Positions 32,082-40,522 of a DNA stretch of 64,000 bases are shown in pieces. Each line of letters opens with the position of its first letter. Positions within the stretch are counted from its first letter, which is position 1. A program made the translations under genes and the position numbers. Source of the stretch: an uncultured Acidobacteriota bacterium (lineage in GTDB: Bacteria; Acidobacteriota; Blastocatellia; RBC074); NCBI GenBank assembly GCA_902825875.1, contig CADECP010000014.1:1-64000 (forward strand), read 5' to 3'. Under the pieces are notes generated by a model that was not told where the DNA came from, made no database searches, and saw only the letters and a program-made list of their open reading frames with translations.

Positions 32082-33485
32082 ATGAAGAGATTGATGATTG
32101 CTGTGTGTGCGGGGAGCGAGGTGCAAGGCCTTCCCGTTGGAATCGAGACGGTTGCCGTGGATTCGGTATTGTCGGGCGCTGGCGTTCAAGCTCTGATGGA
32201 GTCTTGGAAGACGGATTACCTGATGCTGATATTGCCTGGCGGCAAGGTCGAGCTTGGCGCGCGTGCCATCGAACGCTTTGTTCAAATAGCTGACGACACC
32301 GGAGCCGGATTGCTTTATTCCGACTTTCGACAGCGCAACGGTGACGAAGTCACTGACCATCCGTTGATTGATTATCAACTCGGCAGCATTCGTGACACGT
32401 TTGATTTCGGCTCGGTGATGTTGCTTTCGCGCCGAGCGGTTGATGTTGCGCTGCATCTTCACGGTCAGGTCGCCGAAAGTGTTCAGTGGGGCGGGCTGTA
32501 CGATTTGCGGTTGAAGCTTTCGATTGAATCCCAACTGTTGAGAATTTCCGAGCCGCTATACACACGCGGCGTGATTGACGCGCGAGCCAGCGGCGAAAAG
32601 ATTTTCGATTACGTTGACCCTCGTAAACGCGATTACCAGATCGAAATGGAACAACTGGCAACCGCGCACCTGCAACGCATCGGAGCCTGGCTGGAACCTG
32701 AATTCGCCGAAGCTCCAGCCGTCAACGAAGCCTTTCCTGTCACAGCCAGCGTCATCATTCCCGTTCGCAATCGAGTCAACACCATCGCCGACGCAGTTCG
32801 CAGCGCGTTGGCTCAGCAAACAGATTTCGCCTTCAACGTAATCGTCGTGGATAACCATTCCAGCGACGGAACTACTGAAGCCTTGCAGCAACTGGCTGCG
32901 GAAGATTCGCGGCTGATTCATTTGCGACCGCAGCGCACTGACCTGGGAATCGGCGGTTGCTGGAACGAAGCCGTCTATTCAGAACATTGTGGGCGATACG
33001 CTGTGCAGCTTGATTCCGACGACATTTACAGCGGGGAGCAAACTCTGGCGCGGATTGTCGCCGAGTTTCAGGCAAATGGCTGCGCGATGGTCGTTGGTTC
33101 ATACACGATTGTTGATTTCGCCTTGAACGAACTGCCGCCGGGTTTGATTGATCACCGCGAATGGACGCGCGACAACGGACGCAACAACGCTCTGCGCATC
33201 AATGGGCTGGGAGCGCCGCGAGCTTTCGACACTTCCATCTTGCGGCAAATTGGTTTGCCGAACACCAGCTACGGCGAAGATTACGCCGTGGCTTTGCGAA
33301 TCAGCCGCCAGTTTGAAATCGGCAGAATTTACGATTCGCTGTATTTCGCTCGGCGTTGGTCAGGTAATTCCGACAGCGCATTGCCGCTTCAGACTGCTAA
33401 TCGGTACGACGCTTACAAAGACAGGCTGCGGACGATTGAGATTTTGGCTCGGCAGAAATTTAACGCGGAGAAACACAGCCGATGA
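32082..33485 (+). CDS. Family 2 glycosyltransferase, two-part
   Basis: A 467-residue cytosolic protein. The C-terminal part (about 220-440) is a GT-A family 2 domain: SVIIPVRNRVNTIADAVRSA, VIVVDNHSSDGTTEAL and the metal-binding LDSDDIY. The N-terminal 200 residues resemble a second, degenerate GT-A domain (YLMLILPGGKVELGARAIER, GLLYSDFRQRNGDEV) with no clear DxD. The ATG lies 3 nt after a heptamer array and has no standard ribosome site. The stop overlaps the next start (ATGA). The donor sugar is unknown; neighbours suggest cell-wall or nucleotide-sugar metabolism. Confidence 0.85.
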   Translation: MKRLMIAVCAGSEVQGLPVGIETVAVDSVLSGAGVQALMESWKTDYLMLILPGGKVELGARAIERFVQIADDTGAGLLYSDFRQRNGDEVTDHPLIDYQLGSIRDTFDFGSVMLLSRRAVDVALHLHGQVAESVQWGGLYDLRLKLSIESQLLRISEPLYTRGVIDARASGEKIFDYVDPRKRDYQIEMEQLATAHLQRIGAWLEPEFAEAPAVNEAFPVTASVIIPVRNRVNTIADAVRSALAQQTDFAFNVIVVDNHSSDGTTEALQQLAAEDSRLIHLRPQRTDLGIGGCWNEAVYSEHCGRYAVQLDSDDIYSGEQTLARIVAEFQANGCAMVVGSYTIVDFALNELPPGLIDHREWTRDNGRNNALRINGLGAPRAFDTSILRQIGLPNTSYGEDYAVALRISRQFEIGRIYDSLYFARRWSGNSDSALPLQTANRYDAYKDRLRTIEILARQKFNAEKHSR

Positions 33486-34567
33486 ATTGGGAAAGCCGTT
33501 TATTGAGCGAAGAAGAATTGAACCATTGGTACGGAACCGAGAGCGGTAGCGACCGGGAGTTTGAAATGTCATCCGACCAAGCCAACCCAGTCGCTACCGC
33601 TCCGGGTTCCGTACCGCCGCCTAAAGGCGGAACTACAAGCGAATTGGCGAAGGCTTTGATTCGTCAGCAAGTCGCAACTTGGCCCATGCTGCGCGAAGCC
33701 GTCGCCGGATTGGAAGAAGTTGCATTCAAGCATTTCACTATCAAAGGCTCGGATGTTTTCGCGCAATTCAACCCGGCGCGAATTGTCAGCACGGCGGCGA
33801 AAGTGGATGCGGCAACCATCAGCCAGCGGCCTTGTTTTTTGTGCGCTGAAAACTTGCCAGCCGAAGAAAAAGGAATCGCGTTTGGCGACCGTTTTGCCAT
33901 CTTGTGCAATCCGTTTCCGGTGTTGTTGGATCATCTGGTGATTGCAGCGCGCGAACACACGCCGCAGGCAATCGAAGGCAAATTCGGCGCGATGCTCGAT
34001 CTGGCTGAAGGCTTGGGCGAAGACTGGTTCGTGCTTTACAACGGCCCGCGCTGCGGAGCTTCCGCGCCCGATCATTTTCATTTCCAGGCTTGTTCGCGCG
34101 AAGGAGTTCCGTTGTTCAACGACTTCGATTTTTGGCTTGAACGTGACTCAAAGGAAAACGGCTTCGTCGTCAGTCACAACTACCGATTCAATTTGATGGC
34201 TTGCGGCGGAGCTGACCGGCAGCAGTTGACTGACTGGTTTGCGCGTGCGATTGCTCATCTGGCCAAACTGACAAATTCCGAAGCCGAGCCGATGTTGAAT
34301 TTGATTGTGACGTTCGAGCGTGGCCAATGGTCAGCGTTCATTTTGCCGCGAGGCAAACATCGCCCGGCCTGTTACGACGCAGAAGGCGACGCGAAGTTGA
34401 CGATCAGCCCGGCGGCAATTGATCTGGCCGGAGTCGTAGTCGTTCCGCAGCCGGATCATTTCGCGCGCGTCACGGCTGAAGACCTGGAAGGGATTTTTGC
34501 CGAAGTCGGCTTGAGCCAAGACCAGATGAACGACTGGTTGAAGCGAATTCAGGAATCAGAACAATGA
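33482..34567 (+). CDS. DUF4922, HIT/GalT-superfamily phosphorylase-like protein
   Basis: A 361-residue protein of the histidine-triad-like transferase superfamily. It has [39 protein letters not shown] and the active-site HxHxQ within [14 protein letters not shown]. These are the features of GDP-galactose- and Ap4A-phosphorylase-like enzymes, so a nucleotidyl- or sugar-nucleotide-transferring reaction is likely. Residues about 17-50 ([16 protein letters not shown]..., PPPKGG) are coded by a 30-bp inverted-repeat element inserted in frame and are probably not part of the ancestral fold. It overlaps both neighbours by 4 bases (GT2 and SpoIID). In Bacteroidetes I recall DUF4922 beside SpoIID/LytB genes as well. 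Confidence 0.8.
   Translation: MNWESRLLSEEELNHWYGTESGSDREFEMSSDQANPVATAPGSVPPPKGGTTSELAKALIRQQVATWPMLREAVAGLEEVAFKHFTIKGSDVFAQFNPARIVSTAAKVDAATISQRPCFLCAENLPAEEKGIAFGDRFAILCNPFPVLLDHLVIAAREHTPQAIEGKFGAMLDLAEGLGEDWFVLYNGPRCGASAPDHFHFQACSREGVPLFNDFDFWLERDSKENGFVVSHNYRFNLMACGGADRQQLTDWFARAIAHLAKLTNSEAEPMLNLIVTFERGQWSAFILPRGKHRPACYDAEGDAKLTISPAAIDLAGVVVVPQPDHFARVTAEDLEGIFAEVGLSQDQMNDWLKRIQESEQ
33528..33615. repeat. 30-bp inverted-repeat element inside a coding sequence
   Basis: Left arm 33528-33557, right arm 33586-33615, 28-base centre. The arms begin GGTACGGAACC and contain GAGCGGTAGCGAC; only a few positions differ. A single arm-like copy lies at 58472-58501 between trpC and trpF. The element keeps the reading frame of the DUF4922 gene open. 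Confidence 0.88.
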
Positions 34568-35928
34568 AGCCAATCGAACGCGAACCAATAGTTGCCGTCG
34601 GATTGATGATAGGTGTTGAAACCGCCAGCTTTGAATTGAACGGCGAGTTTGCCTCTGCTGGCGGCGCGCGGTTTGTCGCAGGAAGTTATCAAGCCGTGAT
34701 GGCTTGCAGTCGAGTCGAAATTGTTGCCGCTGACGGTCGTCGCTTTAGCGCAGGCGATGAAATCAAGCTTGTGCCGGTTGATGAGTCTTCATCGTTTGTT
34801 GTCCGCGATGTGATCATCGGCATTGATTTTCACTGGGAGCAAAAGCAAGACCAGCAGTTTCAAGGCGCGTTGCGGTTGAAGCTCGGCGCTGACAAACGGC
34901 TGACGGTTATCAACGAAGTTCCGGTTGAAGCTTATTTAACCAGCGTCATTTCTTCGGAGATGAGCGCGATGGCCGACGCCGAATTGTTGAAGGCTCACGC
35001 GGTGATTTCGCGCAGTTGGTTGCTTGCTCAAATGACTCCGTGGAAACGCGCGCGAGTCAAAAGCGACGCGAAGATCGAAGTTGTGAACGGCGAGCGGCAA
35101 TTGATTCGCTGGTACGATCAGGAAACGCACACGGACTTTGACGTTTGCGCCGACGATCACTGTCAGCGTTATCAAGGCGTGACCAAAGCGACTTCGCCAA
35201 TGGTCTTTGATGCGATTCAGGCGACGTTTGGCAGAGTGCTGACGTTTAGTGAAGAGCTTTGTGACGCGCGTTTTTCAAAATCCTGCGGCGGAATGACAGA
35301 AAGCTTCGATGCTGCCTGGGCTGATGAGCGGCGAGCTTATCTGGCGGTTTCTTTTGACGGCAAAAACTTTCCGACTGAATTCGCGTTGCCTTTGACCGAC
35401 GAAGCCAACGCCGAAAGTTGGATTCGTTCATCGCCGCCAGCTTTCTGCAACACGACTGATCCGAAAGTGCTTGGCAAAATCCTGCCGGACTTCGATCAAG
35501 CGACGCGCGATTTTTATCGCTGGCGAGTGACAATTGCTCAGGAAGAGTTGCAGGAACTTTTGCGGCGAAAGCTGGGAATTGAATTCGGCACGATCCGCAA
35601 ACTCGAACCGGTGAAGCGCGCGGAATCAGGTCGCCTAGTCAAGCTGCGAATCGTTGGCGAACGCGAAACGCTGGTCATCGGCAAAGAGCTGGAAATTCGC
35701 CGCGCGCTGTCGCCGTCGCATCTTTACAGTTCGGCGTTTGTGATTGAAACTTCGGGCAATGGTTCGGCGGCTCCTGAAAATTTTACTTTGATTGGCGCTG
35801 GATGGGGACACGGCGTTGGGCTTTGCCAAATTGGAGCGGCGCTGATGGCTGAACGTGGATACAGCTTCGAACAAATTTTGGCGCATTACTATCGCGGCGC
35901 GCGTGTCCAGGCGCTTTACACAAAATGA
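34564..35928 (+). CDS. SpoIID/LytB-domain protein
   Basis: A 454-residue protein with the SpoIID core: [17 protein letters not shown], then [42 protein letters not shown] and the C-terminal [20 protein letters not shown]. SpoIID proteins are lytic transglycosylases acting on peptidoglycan; LytB homologues stimulate amidases. The N-terminus has no signal peptide, unusual for a wall enzyme but seen in DUF4922-linked members. It shares 4-base ATGA overlaps with the DUF4922 gene upstream and the 79-residue gene downstream. Confidence 0.88.
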   Translation: MKPIEREPIVAVGLMIGVETASFELNGEFASAGGARFVAGSYQAVMACSRVEIVAADGRRFSAGDEIKLVPVDESSSFVVRDVIIGIDFHWEQKQDQQFQGALRLKLGADKRLTVINEVPVEAYLTSVISSEMSAMADAELLKAHAVISRSWLLAQMTPWKRARVKSDAKIEVVNGERQLIRWYDQETHTDFDVCADDHCQRYQGVTKATSPMVFDAIQATFGRVLTFSEELCDARFSKSCGGMTESFDAAWADERRAYLAVSFDGKNFPTEFALPLTDEANAESWIRSSPPAFCNTTDPKVLGKILPDFDQATRDFYRWRVTIAQEELQELLRRKLGIEFGTIRKLEPVKRAESGRLVKLRIVGERETLVIGKELEIRRALSPSHLYSSAFVIETSGNGSAAPENFTLIGAGWGHGVGLCQIGAALMAERGYSFEQILAHYYRGARVQALYTK

Positions 35929-36164
35929 CAAACGAATTTTATCAACTGGCTTTGACGGACAGGCGGCGGGCGCTGGCCGATGCGGGCTTCGTGCGGAACG
36001 ATCTGCGTATCTGGGCGCATTCCGACGGACGTTCTGTCGGCGAAGGCGTAGCGGCAGCATTGACCGACGAAGCCTTCCTTCGTTTTTTGGGCATTCAACT
36101 TCCGGTTGAAATCATCCCCGAAGCGAACCGACCTGAAATTGCGCTGACGACGGGCGCGTTGTGA
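35925..36164 (+). CDS. Small unknown protein coupled to SpoIID
   Basis: A 79-residue protein, [20 protein letters not shown]..., ending in an Ala/Thr-rich tail. The start overlaps the SpoIID stop as ATGA, which supports it as a real, coupled gene. [21 protein letters not shown] is the most distinctive part. No family is recognised. Confidence 0.6.
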   Translation: MTNEFYQLALTDRRRALADAGFVRNDLRIWAHSDGRSVGEGVAAALTDEAFLRFLGIQLPVEIIPEANRPEIALTTGAL

Positions 36165-36200
36165 AACTGATTTAAGTCTGTGTTCAAGGGAGCGAGTGCG

Positions 36201-36998
36201 ATGAAAGTTGTTGTTGGATTGCTGCTGTTCGCTTTGTTGGTGGCGCTGGCTCCGACCGCGCAAAGTCAGCGCAGGCCGCGTCGCCCGGATTTCGATGGTG
36301 AACTTCGCGTAAACCGTAACTCGCGGCGCACAGCGACTCCGCGTGGCGAATACACCTTCGCCCGATTGATTTACGACGGCAACGGATGGCGTAGCAGTTG
36401 GACGACGGATTACCCGAAAGCCGACGAACAGTTCATCGTCGGTTTGCGCGACTGGGTTCGCAGCAGCCTGGATGTTTCCGACGACCCGGTTGCCGTTTCG
36501 ATGCAAGACCCAAACATTTTCAAATACCCGTTCATTTACGCTGTCGAACCCGGCGGCATGGAATTATCCGAAGACGACGCGGCGAAGTTACGCGAATATC
36601 TGCTGCGCGGAGGCTTTCTGATCCTGGACGATTTCTGGGGAGAATACGAATGGCAGAACGTGCAGGAACAGATGCGAAAAATCTTTCCCGAATATCCGAT
36701 CAAGGAATTGCCGCTCGATCATCCGCTGTTTCATTGCTATTTCGACATTAACGAAGTTGTGCAAGTGCCGAATGTCAGCAACGCAATTTATTACGGCAGG
36801 ACAGATGAAAAAGGCGGCATCGTTCCTCATTACGACGCCATTGTGAACGAAGAAGGCCGCGTGATGGTTTTCATCGCTCGCAACTCCGACAACGGCGATG
36901 CCTGGGAATGGATTGACGAACCTCGTTATCCGCTGAAATACGGGCTGGCGGCTTATCGGTTGGGGATGAACGTCATCGTTTACGCCATGACTCATTAA
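36201..36998 (+). CDS. Exported DUF4159 protein
   Basis: A 265-residue protein with signal peptide [23 protein letters not shown] and the DUF4159 fold: [59 protein letters not shown], and a C-terminal [10 protein letters not shown]. The domain is glutamine-amidotransferase-like and common in acidobacteria and planctomycetes; its role is unknown. GGGAGCGAGTGC precedes ATG 36201, better than the in-frame start at 36180. It may be the last gene of the envelope run. Confidence 0.85.
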   Translation: MKVVVGLLLFALLVALAPTAQSQRRPRRPDFDGELRVNRNSRRTATPRGEYTFARLIYDGNGWRSSWTTDYPKADEQFIVGLRDWVRSSLDVSDDPVAVSMQDPNIFKYPFIYAVEPGGMELSEDDAAKLREYLLRGGFLILDDFWGEYEWQNVQEQMRKIFPEYPIKELPLDHPLFHCYFDINEVVQVPNVSNAIYYGRTDEKGGIVPHYDAIVNEEGRVMVFIARNSDNGDAWEWIDEPRYPLKYGLAAYRLGMNVIVYAMTH

Positions 36999-37241
36999 CT
37001 CAAAGCCAAAAACGTTGCTTGACGCCTTCTCGTTCGGTGCAGTAAAAACGCGGGCGGCGGCGCTGCTCCCGCCTGACCTTCTGAACGGATGCCCGCGCGT
37101 TCCGTCCTGCAGCGGAGGTAAAGGGGATGAATGTCTTCGAGCTTGGCAGAAACTTGTTGATTGGCGACTCAATGATTTGGCAGGAGAAGCCTACAGCGCG
37201 CGGGGCCGTGGCTTGTCCTGTCAGCAAGAGGAGCATCAACA

Positions 37242-38567
37242 ATGACTGCACAAAAGCATTTGAAACAACTCGTCCGCGCCCGCATGCAAAAAACCGGTGA
37301 GCGTTACGCCACCGCCCGCCGCCACCTGATCGGCAATTTCCAAAACCAAAACTCAGACCCAATAACGCGATGGCATTTTCCCGGCAATGTTCCGGCGACG
37401 ACCGCGTTGCGGATTTTGCTGACGCATCACGGAGTGCGTGCTCCGCACACGGGCGAACCTTTTACCGAAGCAATGCTGTTCGGATTGGCTGGCGGCATTG
37501 GCATTGGCGTCTTCGCGTTTTATTACCAGAAAGAAGATCACGCTTCGTTTTTCCTGGCCGGGCGGCATCAATGGCACGACGATGCTGCTTATCTGGACGA
37601 AGCCTTGCAGCGGTTTGGCTTCAAGTCGGTGATTCAAGAAACCGCCGGAGCCAAAGCCGCTGAGCAGCAATTGCGCTCGGCGTTGGAGGGCGGGCCGTGC
37701 GTGGTTTGGGTGGATATGGCCGAACTTCCTCACCGAGCGATGCCCAGCGAATTTAGCGGCGGCGGTTATCACGTCGTCGTCGCCTATCGCATCAACGAGG
37801 ACGATACGGCGCTGATCGGCGATTTGACGGACGCTCCGATCAGCGTTTCGTTGACGGATTTGGCGCGCAGCCGCGCTCGCATCAAGAAGCAAAAGCATCG
37901 CGTGTTGTCGCTGAACTCCATTCCAGCCAAACCCAATTTGGATTTGAAAGCATTGGTTCAAACCGGATTGCGGCGTTGCCATGAAGTTTTGCAGCATCCG
38001 ACGCTGCCCGGCATGAAAAGCAACGGCAAGTTGGAAGCCCTGAAGACGTGGGCGCAGCGGCTGCACGGTTCCAAAGACAAAGAGTCGTGGGAAGCGATTT
38101 TCAAACCCGGCGCGAATCTGTGGCGCGGGCTGACCTGGATTTACGACTGCGTCGAAAATTACGGCACGGGCGGCGGGCTGTGCCGCCCGATATTCGCGGA
38201 GTTTCTGCAGGAAGCCGGCGCAGCGTTGAAAGATTCCCGCCTGATTGCGCTCAGCGAACAGTATGCGGCGCTTGGCCGTCAGTGGAGCGAGCTTGCCGAA
38301 GCGGCTTTGCCGGATGATGTGCCGTTGATGCGTTCGGCGAAGGAGTTGCTGACGAAACGGCGCGAGTTGTTGCACGATGGCGCTCCGACGGAAGATGTGC
38401 GCACTGCCTGGCAGGAACTCGGCGAAGTGGCGAAACAGACTAATCAGCAGTTCCCTCTTTCGACAGCGGATTGCGATGCGTTGCGCGCGCAATTGCAGCA
38501 GCGCGTGTTGGCGCTTTACGAAGGCGAAGTCGCCGCGCAAGCCGCTTTGCTGAAGACATTGCCATAG
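37242..38567 (+). CDS. BtrH N-terminal / DUF4872 domain protein
   Basis: A 441-residue cytosolic protein. N-terminal cysteine-peptidase-like BtrH_N region (about 40-180: FTEAMLFGLAGGIGIGVFAF, GGPCVVWVDMAELPH, FSGGGYHVVVAYRI), then DUF4872 (about 190-330, with GLTWIYDCVENYGTGGGLCR and RPIFAEFLQEA) and a helical tail. BtrH itself is an acyl transferase in butirosin synthesis; relatives are seen near natural-product genes, but nothing around here suggests such a pathway. The first 30 residues (LVRARMQKTGERYATARRHL) form a basic helix that I have seen in unrelated proteins of these bacteria. Confidence 0.82.
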   Translation: MTAQKHLKQLVRARMQKTGERYATARRHLIGNFQNQNSDPITRWHFPGNVPATTALRILLTHHGVRAPHTGEPFTEAMLFGLAGGIGIGVFAFYYQKEDHASFFLAGRHQWHDDAAYLDEALQRFGFKSVIQETAGAKAAEQQLRSALEGGPCVVWVDMAELPHRAMPSEFSGGGYHVVVAYRINEDDTALIGDLTDAPISVSLTDLARSRARIKKQKHRVLSLNSIPAKPNLDLKALVQTGLRRCHEVLQHPTLPGMKSNGKLEALKTWAQRLHGSKDKESWEAIFKPGANLWRGLTWIYDCVENYGTGGGLCRPIFAEFLQEAGAALKDSRLIALSEQYAALGRQWSELAEAALPDDVPLMRSAKELLTKRRELLHDGAPTEDVRTAWQELGEVAKQTNQQFPLSTADCDALRAQLQQRVLALYEGEVAAQAALLKTLP

Positions 38568-38711
38568 CTGGCAAAGTCGCTTCGTCAATCAGCGACGCGC
38601 TTTCACGCAGCCAACATCTGCGATTTACGAAAAAGGAAATCGCTCAAATCCTGGTCGAAGCTCTACGCGCAGGTTCCTTCCGCGTTCGAATCAATCCAAA
38701 AGTATTTCGAA

Positions 38712-38921
38712 ATGAACCTGGATGAGCCTATCGTCAATCTGGCCGCGGGCGCGTTGCTCGGATTCATCCTGGAAGAAATCGGGTCGAGTATTTACAATCA
38801 GGGCGTCGCCGATGTGCAGGCACACATGCAGGAACGCATCAGCCAACTGGATTCCGAAGTTTACGCGGACGAATTCCAATACTGGCGTAACCGCGACCGG
38901 CAACTGAAAGGTCGAAAGTAA
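38712..38921 (+). CDS. DUF2164-like protein, N-terminus displaced
   Basis: The 69 residues from ATG 38712 carry the DUF2164 core: LLGFILEEIGSSIYNQGVAD and VQAHMQERISQLDSEVY. Full-length members begin with a K-x-x-K-E motif and SIQRYF. Here SIQKYF lies just upstream in the same frame without a start codon, whereas RFTKKEIAQI is encoded about 60 bases earlier in another frame. The gene therefore looks frameshifted or altered by a short insertion. Whether the truncated product is made is unclear. Confidence 0.6.
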   Translation: MNLDEPIVNLAAGALLGFILEEIGSSIYNQGVADVQAHMQERISQLDSEVYADEFQYWRNRDRQLKGRK

Positions 38922-38926
38922 ACGAT

Positions 38927-39088
38927 ATGCACATCCAAAGACGCGAATTCATTTTGGGAAAATGACGACCGCTGCCCAGCGTGAAACAGGCGATTACGCG
39001 CGGCAAACCGTTGATTGCGGGCTTCAGCAACGGTACTGTGACCGAACCGGTCGGCGGAATCGGGATTGCTCCTGCGAAAGCCCGCTAA
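38927..39088 (+). pseudogene. Remnant of a Tat-exported protein gene
   Basis: ATG 38927 encodes MHIQRREFILGK before a TGA at 38963. RREFILG is a typical twin-arginine signal start. The same frame resumes as LPSVKQAITRGKPLIAGFSN and ends at TAA 39086-39088. A start and a tail without the middle suggest an internally deleted gene. The parent family is not identifiable. Confidence 0.45.
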
Positions 39089-39179
39089 GCCGCCGAACTT
39101 GATCAACCCCGGAACCGATTCACCATCGCGCCGGCTGAAGTGTCCATTGGCCGACCTTTCTTTGAATATAGGAGAAACT

Positions 39180-40022
39180 ATGAATACGAGCATTTTTCAG
39201 TTTGCGAAACGCCTGGGTCTTTTGGCTTGTTTGCTGGTTTTCGTTTCATCGGCTGCAAGCGCGCAGGATGTAAGGGGAAGTTCGGATCATCCGCTGTTTC
39301 CCAACCGGATGCCGGGCTATTCCATTTCCAACTACCAGCAACAGGCCTTTGCCTCCTTTGGCTTCCACATGCGCCCGGTCACTGCTATCGAAGGCAAGTA
39401 CACGCGCATCCATTACTACTTGAAGAACACCAATGAGCATCCGGGCGGGTTGGCAATTCGCCGTAATTACGAGAACGCCATCAAAGCGGTGGGCGGCCAG
39501 GTCGTTTTCACGGATAAAGACTACAGCGTCATGAAAGTCACGCGGAACGGAGTCGAAGTCTGGGCCGAGATCCAATGCTCCACCAATGCGAATTTTGTGG
39601 GCCGTTACTATTTTCTGCATATCATCGAGCGCGAGCCGATGCAGCAGGTCATCACGGCGGACGCGATGGCCGCCGCGATTGATAAAGACGGGTTCATCGC
39701 CCTGGACATCCACTTTGCCACCGGCAAGGCGGAGATTCTGCCGGAATCGCAACCGGTCGTGGCGGAGATCGTCTCTCTGCTGAAAAAACGTCCCACATTG
39801 CGCGTCGGCGTGGAAGGCCACACGGACAACACCGGAACGGCAGCGGCAAACAAAACTTTGTCCGAAGCGCGTGCGAAATCCGTGGTCGCTGCCGTGACGG
39901 CTGCCGGAATTGATGCCAATCGCCTGGTTCCGGCGGGGTTCGGACAGGAACGCCCCATTGCCGACAATCGCACAGAAGAAGGCCGCGCGAAAAACCGCCG
40001 CGTGGAAATCGTGAAGAAATAA
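39180..40022 (+). CDS. OmpA-family exported protein
   Basis: A 280-residue envelope protein. Signal peptide MNTSIFQFAKRLGLLACLLV...SSAASA, a middle region (residues about 50-170) with a DUF4892-like pattern (NYENAIKAVGGQVVFTDKDY), and a C-terminal OmpA peptidoglycan-binding domain (IHFATGKAEILPESQPVVAE, GVEGHTDNTGT, LSEARAKSVV, GFGQERPIADN, GRAKNRRVEI). AGGAGAAACT precedes ATG 39180; longer in-frame starts are unlikely. The stop abuts the ATG of the next gene. Confidence 0.92.
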   Translation: MNTSIFQFAKRLGLLACLLVFVSSAASAQDVRGSSDHPLFPNRMPGYSISNYQQQAFASFGFHMRPVTAIEGKYTRIHYYLKNTNEHPGGLAIRRNYENAIKAVGGQVVFTDKDYSVMKVTRNGVEVWAEIQCSTNANFVGRYYFLHIIEREPMQQVITADAMAAAIDKDGFIALDIHFATGKAEILPESQPVVAEIVSLLKKRPTLRVGVEGHTDNTGTAAANKTLSEARAKSVVAAVTAAGIDANRLVPAGFGQERPIADNRTEEGRAKNRRVEIVKK

Positions 40023-40421
40023 ATGAAACAGTCCATTCTTCATCTTGCCTTGGTGGTTCGTGATTACGACGAAGCGATTGAGTTTTACACGCGCAAGCTT
40101 CACTTCACGCTGGTCGAAGACACCTATCAGCCGGAACAAGACAAACGCTGGGTTACGGTCGCTCCGCCCGGAGCGATCGTAACGACCTTGTTGCTGGCGC
40201 GCGCCGCTACGCTGGAACAGAAAAAGTTCATCGGCCATCAATCCGGAGGGCGCGTGTTTCTGTTTCTGCAAACCAATGATTTCTGGCGCGATTACCGGGA
40301 AATGGTTTCGCTGGGAATCAAATTCATCCGCGAACCAAAAGAGGAAAGTTATGGCACGGTGGCCGTCTTTGAAGATTTGTACGGGAACCTGTGGGATTTG
40401 ATTCAGCGCGGTGATTCTTAA
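40023..40421 (+). CDS. VOC (glyoxalase/bleomycin-resistance) family protein
   Basis: A 132-residue single-domain metalloenzyme-fold protein. ILHLALVVRDYDEAIEFYTR is the first beta-alpha unit; FEDLYGNLWDLIQ is the terminal strand with the metal-binding Glu/Asp region. Members act as glyoxalases, dioxygenases or binding proteins; no specific role is visible. It begins directly after the OmpA-family stop (TAAATG), implying co-translation. Confidence 0.88.
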   Translation: MKQSILHLALVVRDYDEAIEFYTRKLHFTLVEDTYQPEQDKRWVTVAPPGAIVTTLLLARAATLEQKKFIGHQSGGRVFLFLQTNDFWRDYREMVSLGIKFIREPKEESYGTVAVFEDLYGNLWDLIQRGDS

Positions 40422-40522
40422 AGCCTGGCTGAATTATTGAAACGCCATCTGCTTTTCAACAGTCATTACATCCAGACACGCATCTTCATTCAACTCCATC
40501 AAACCCTTCGGAGGTTCAACCT

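Noticed and set aside
37015-37245. 76-codon frame between the DUF4159 and BtrH genes
   Set aside because: No ribosome site or family pattern; the region contains short GC-rich palindromes.
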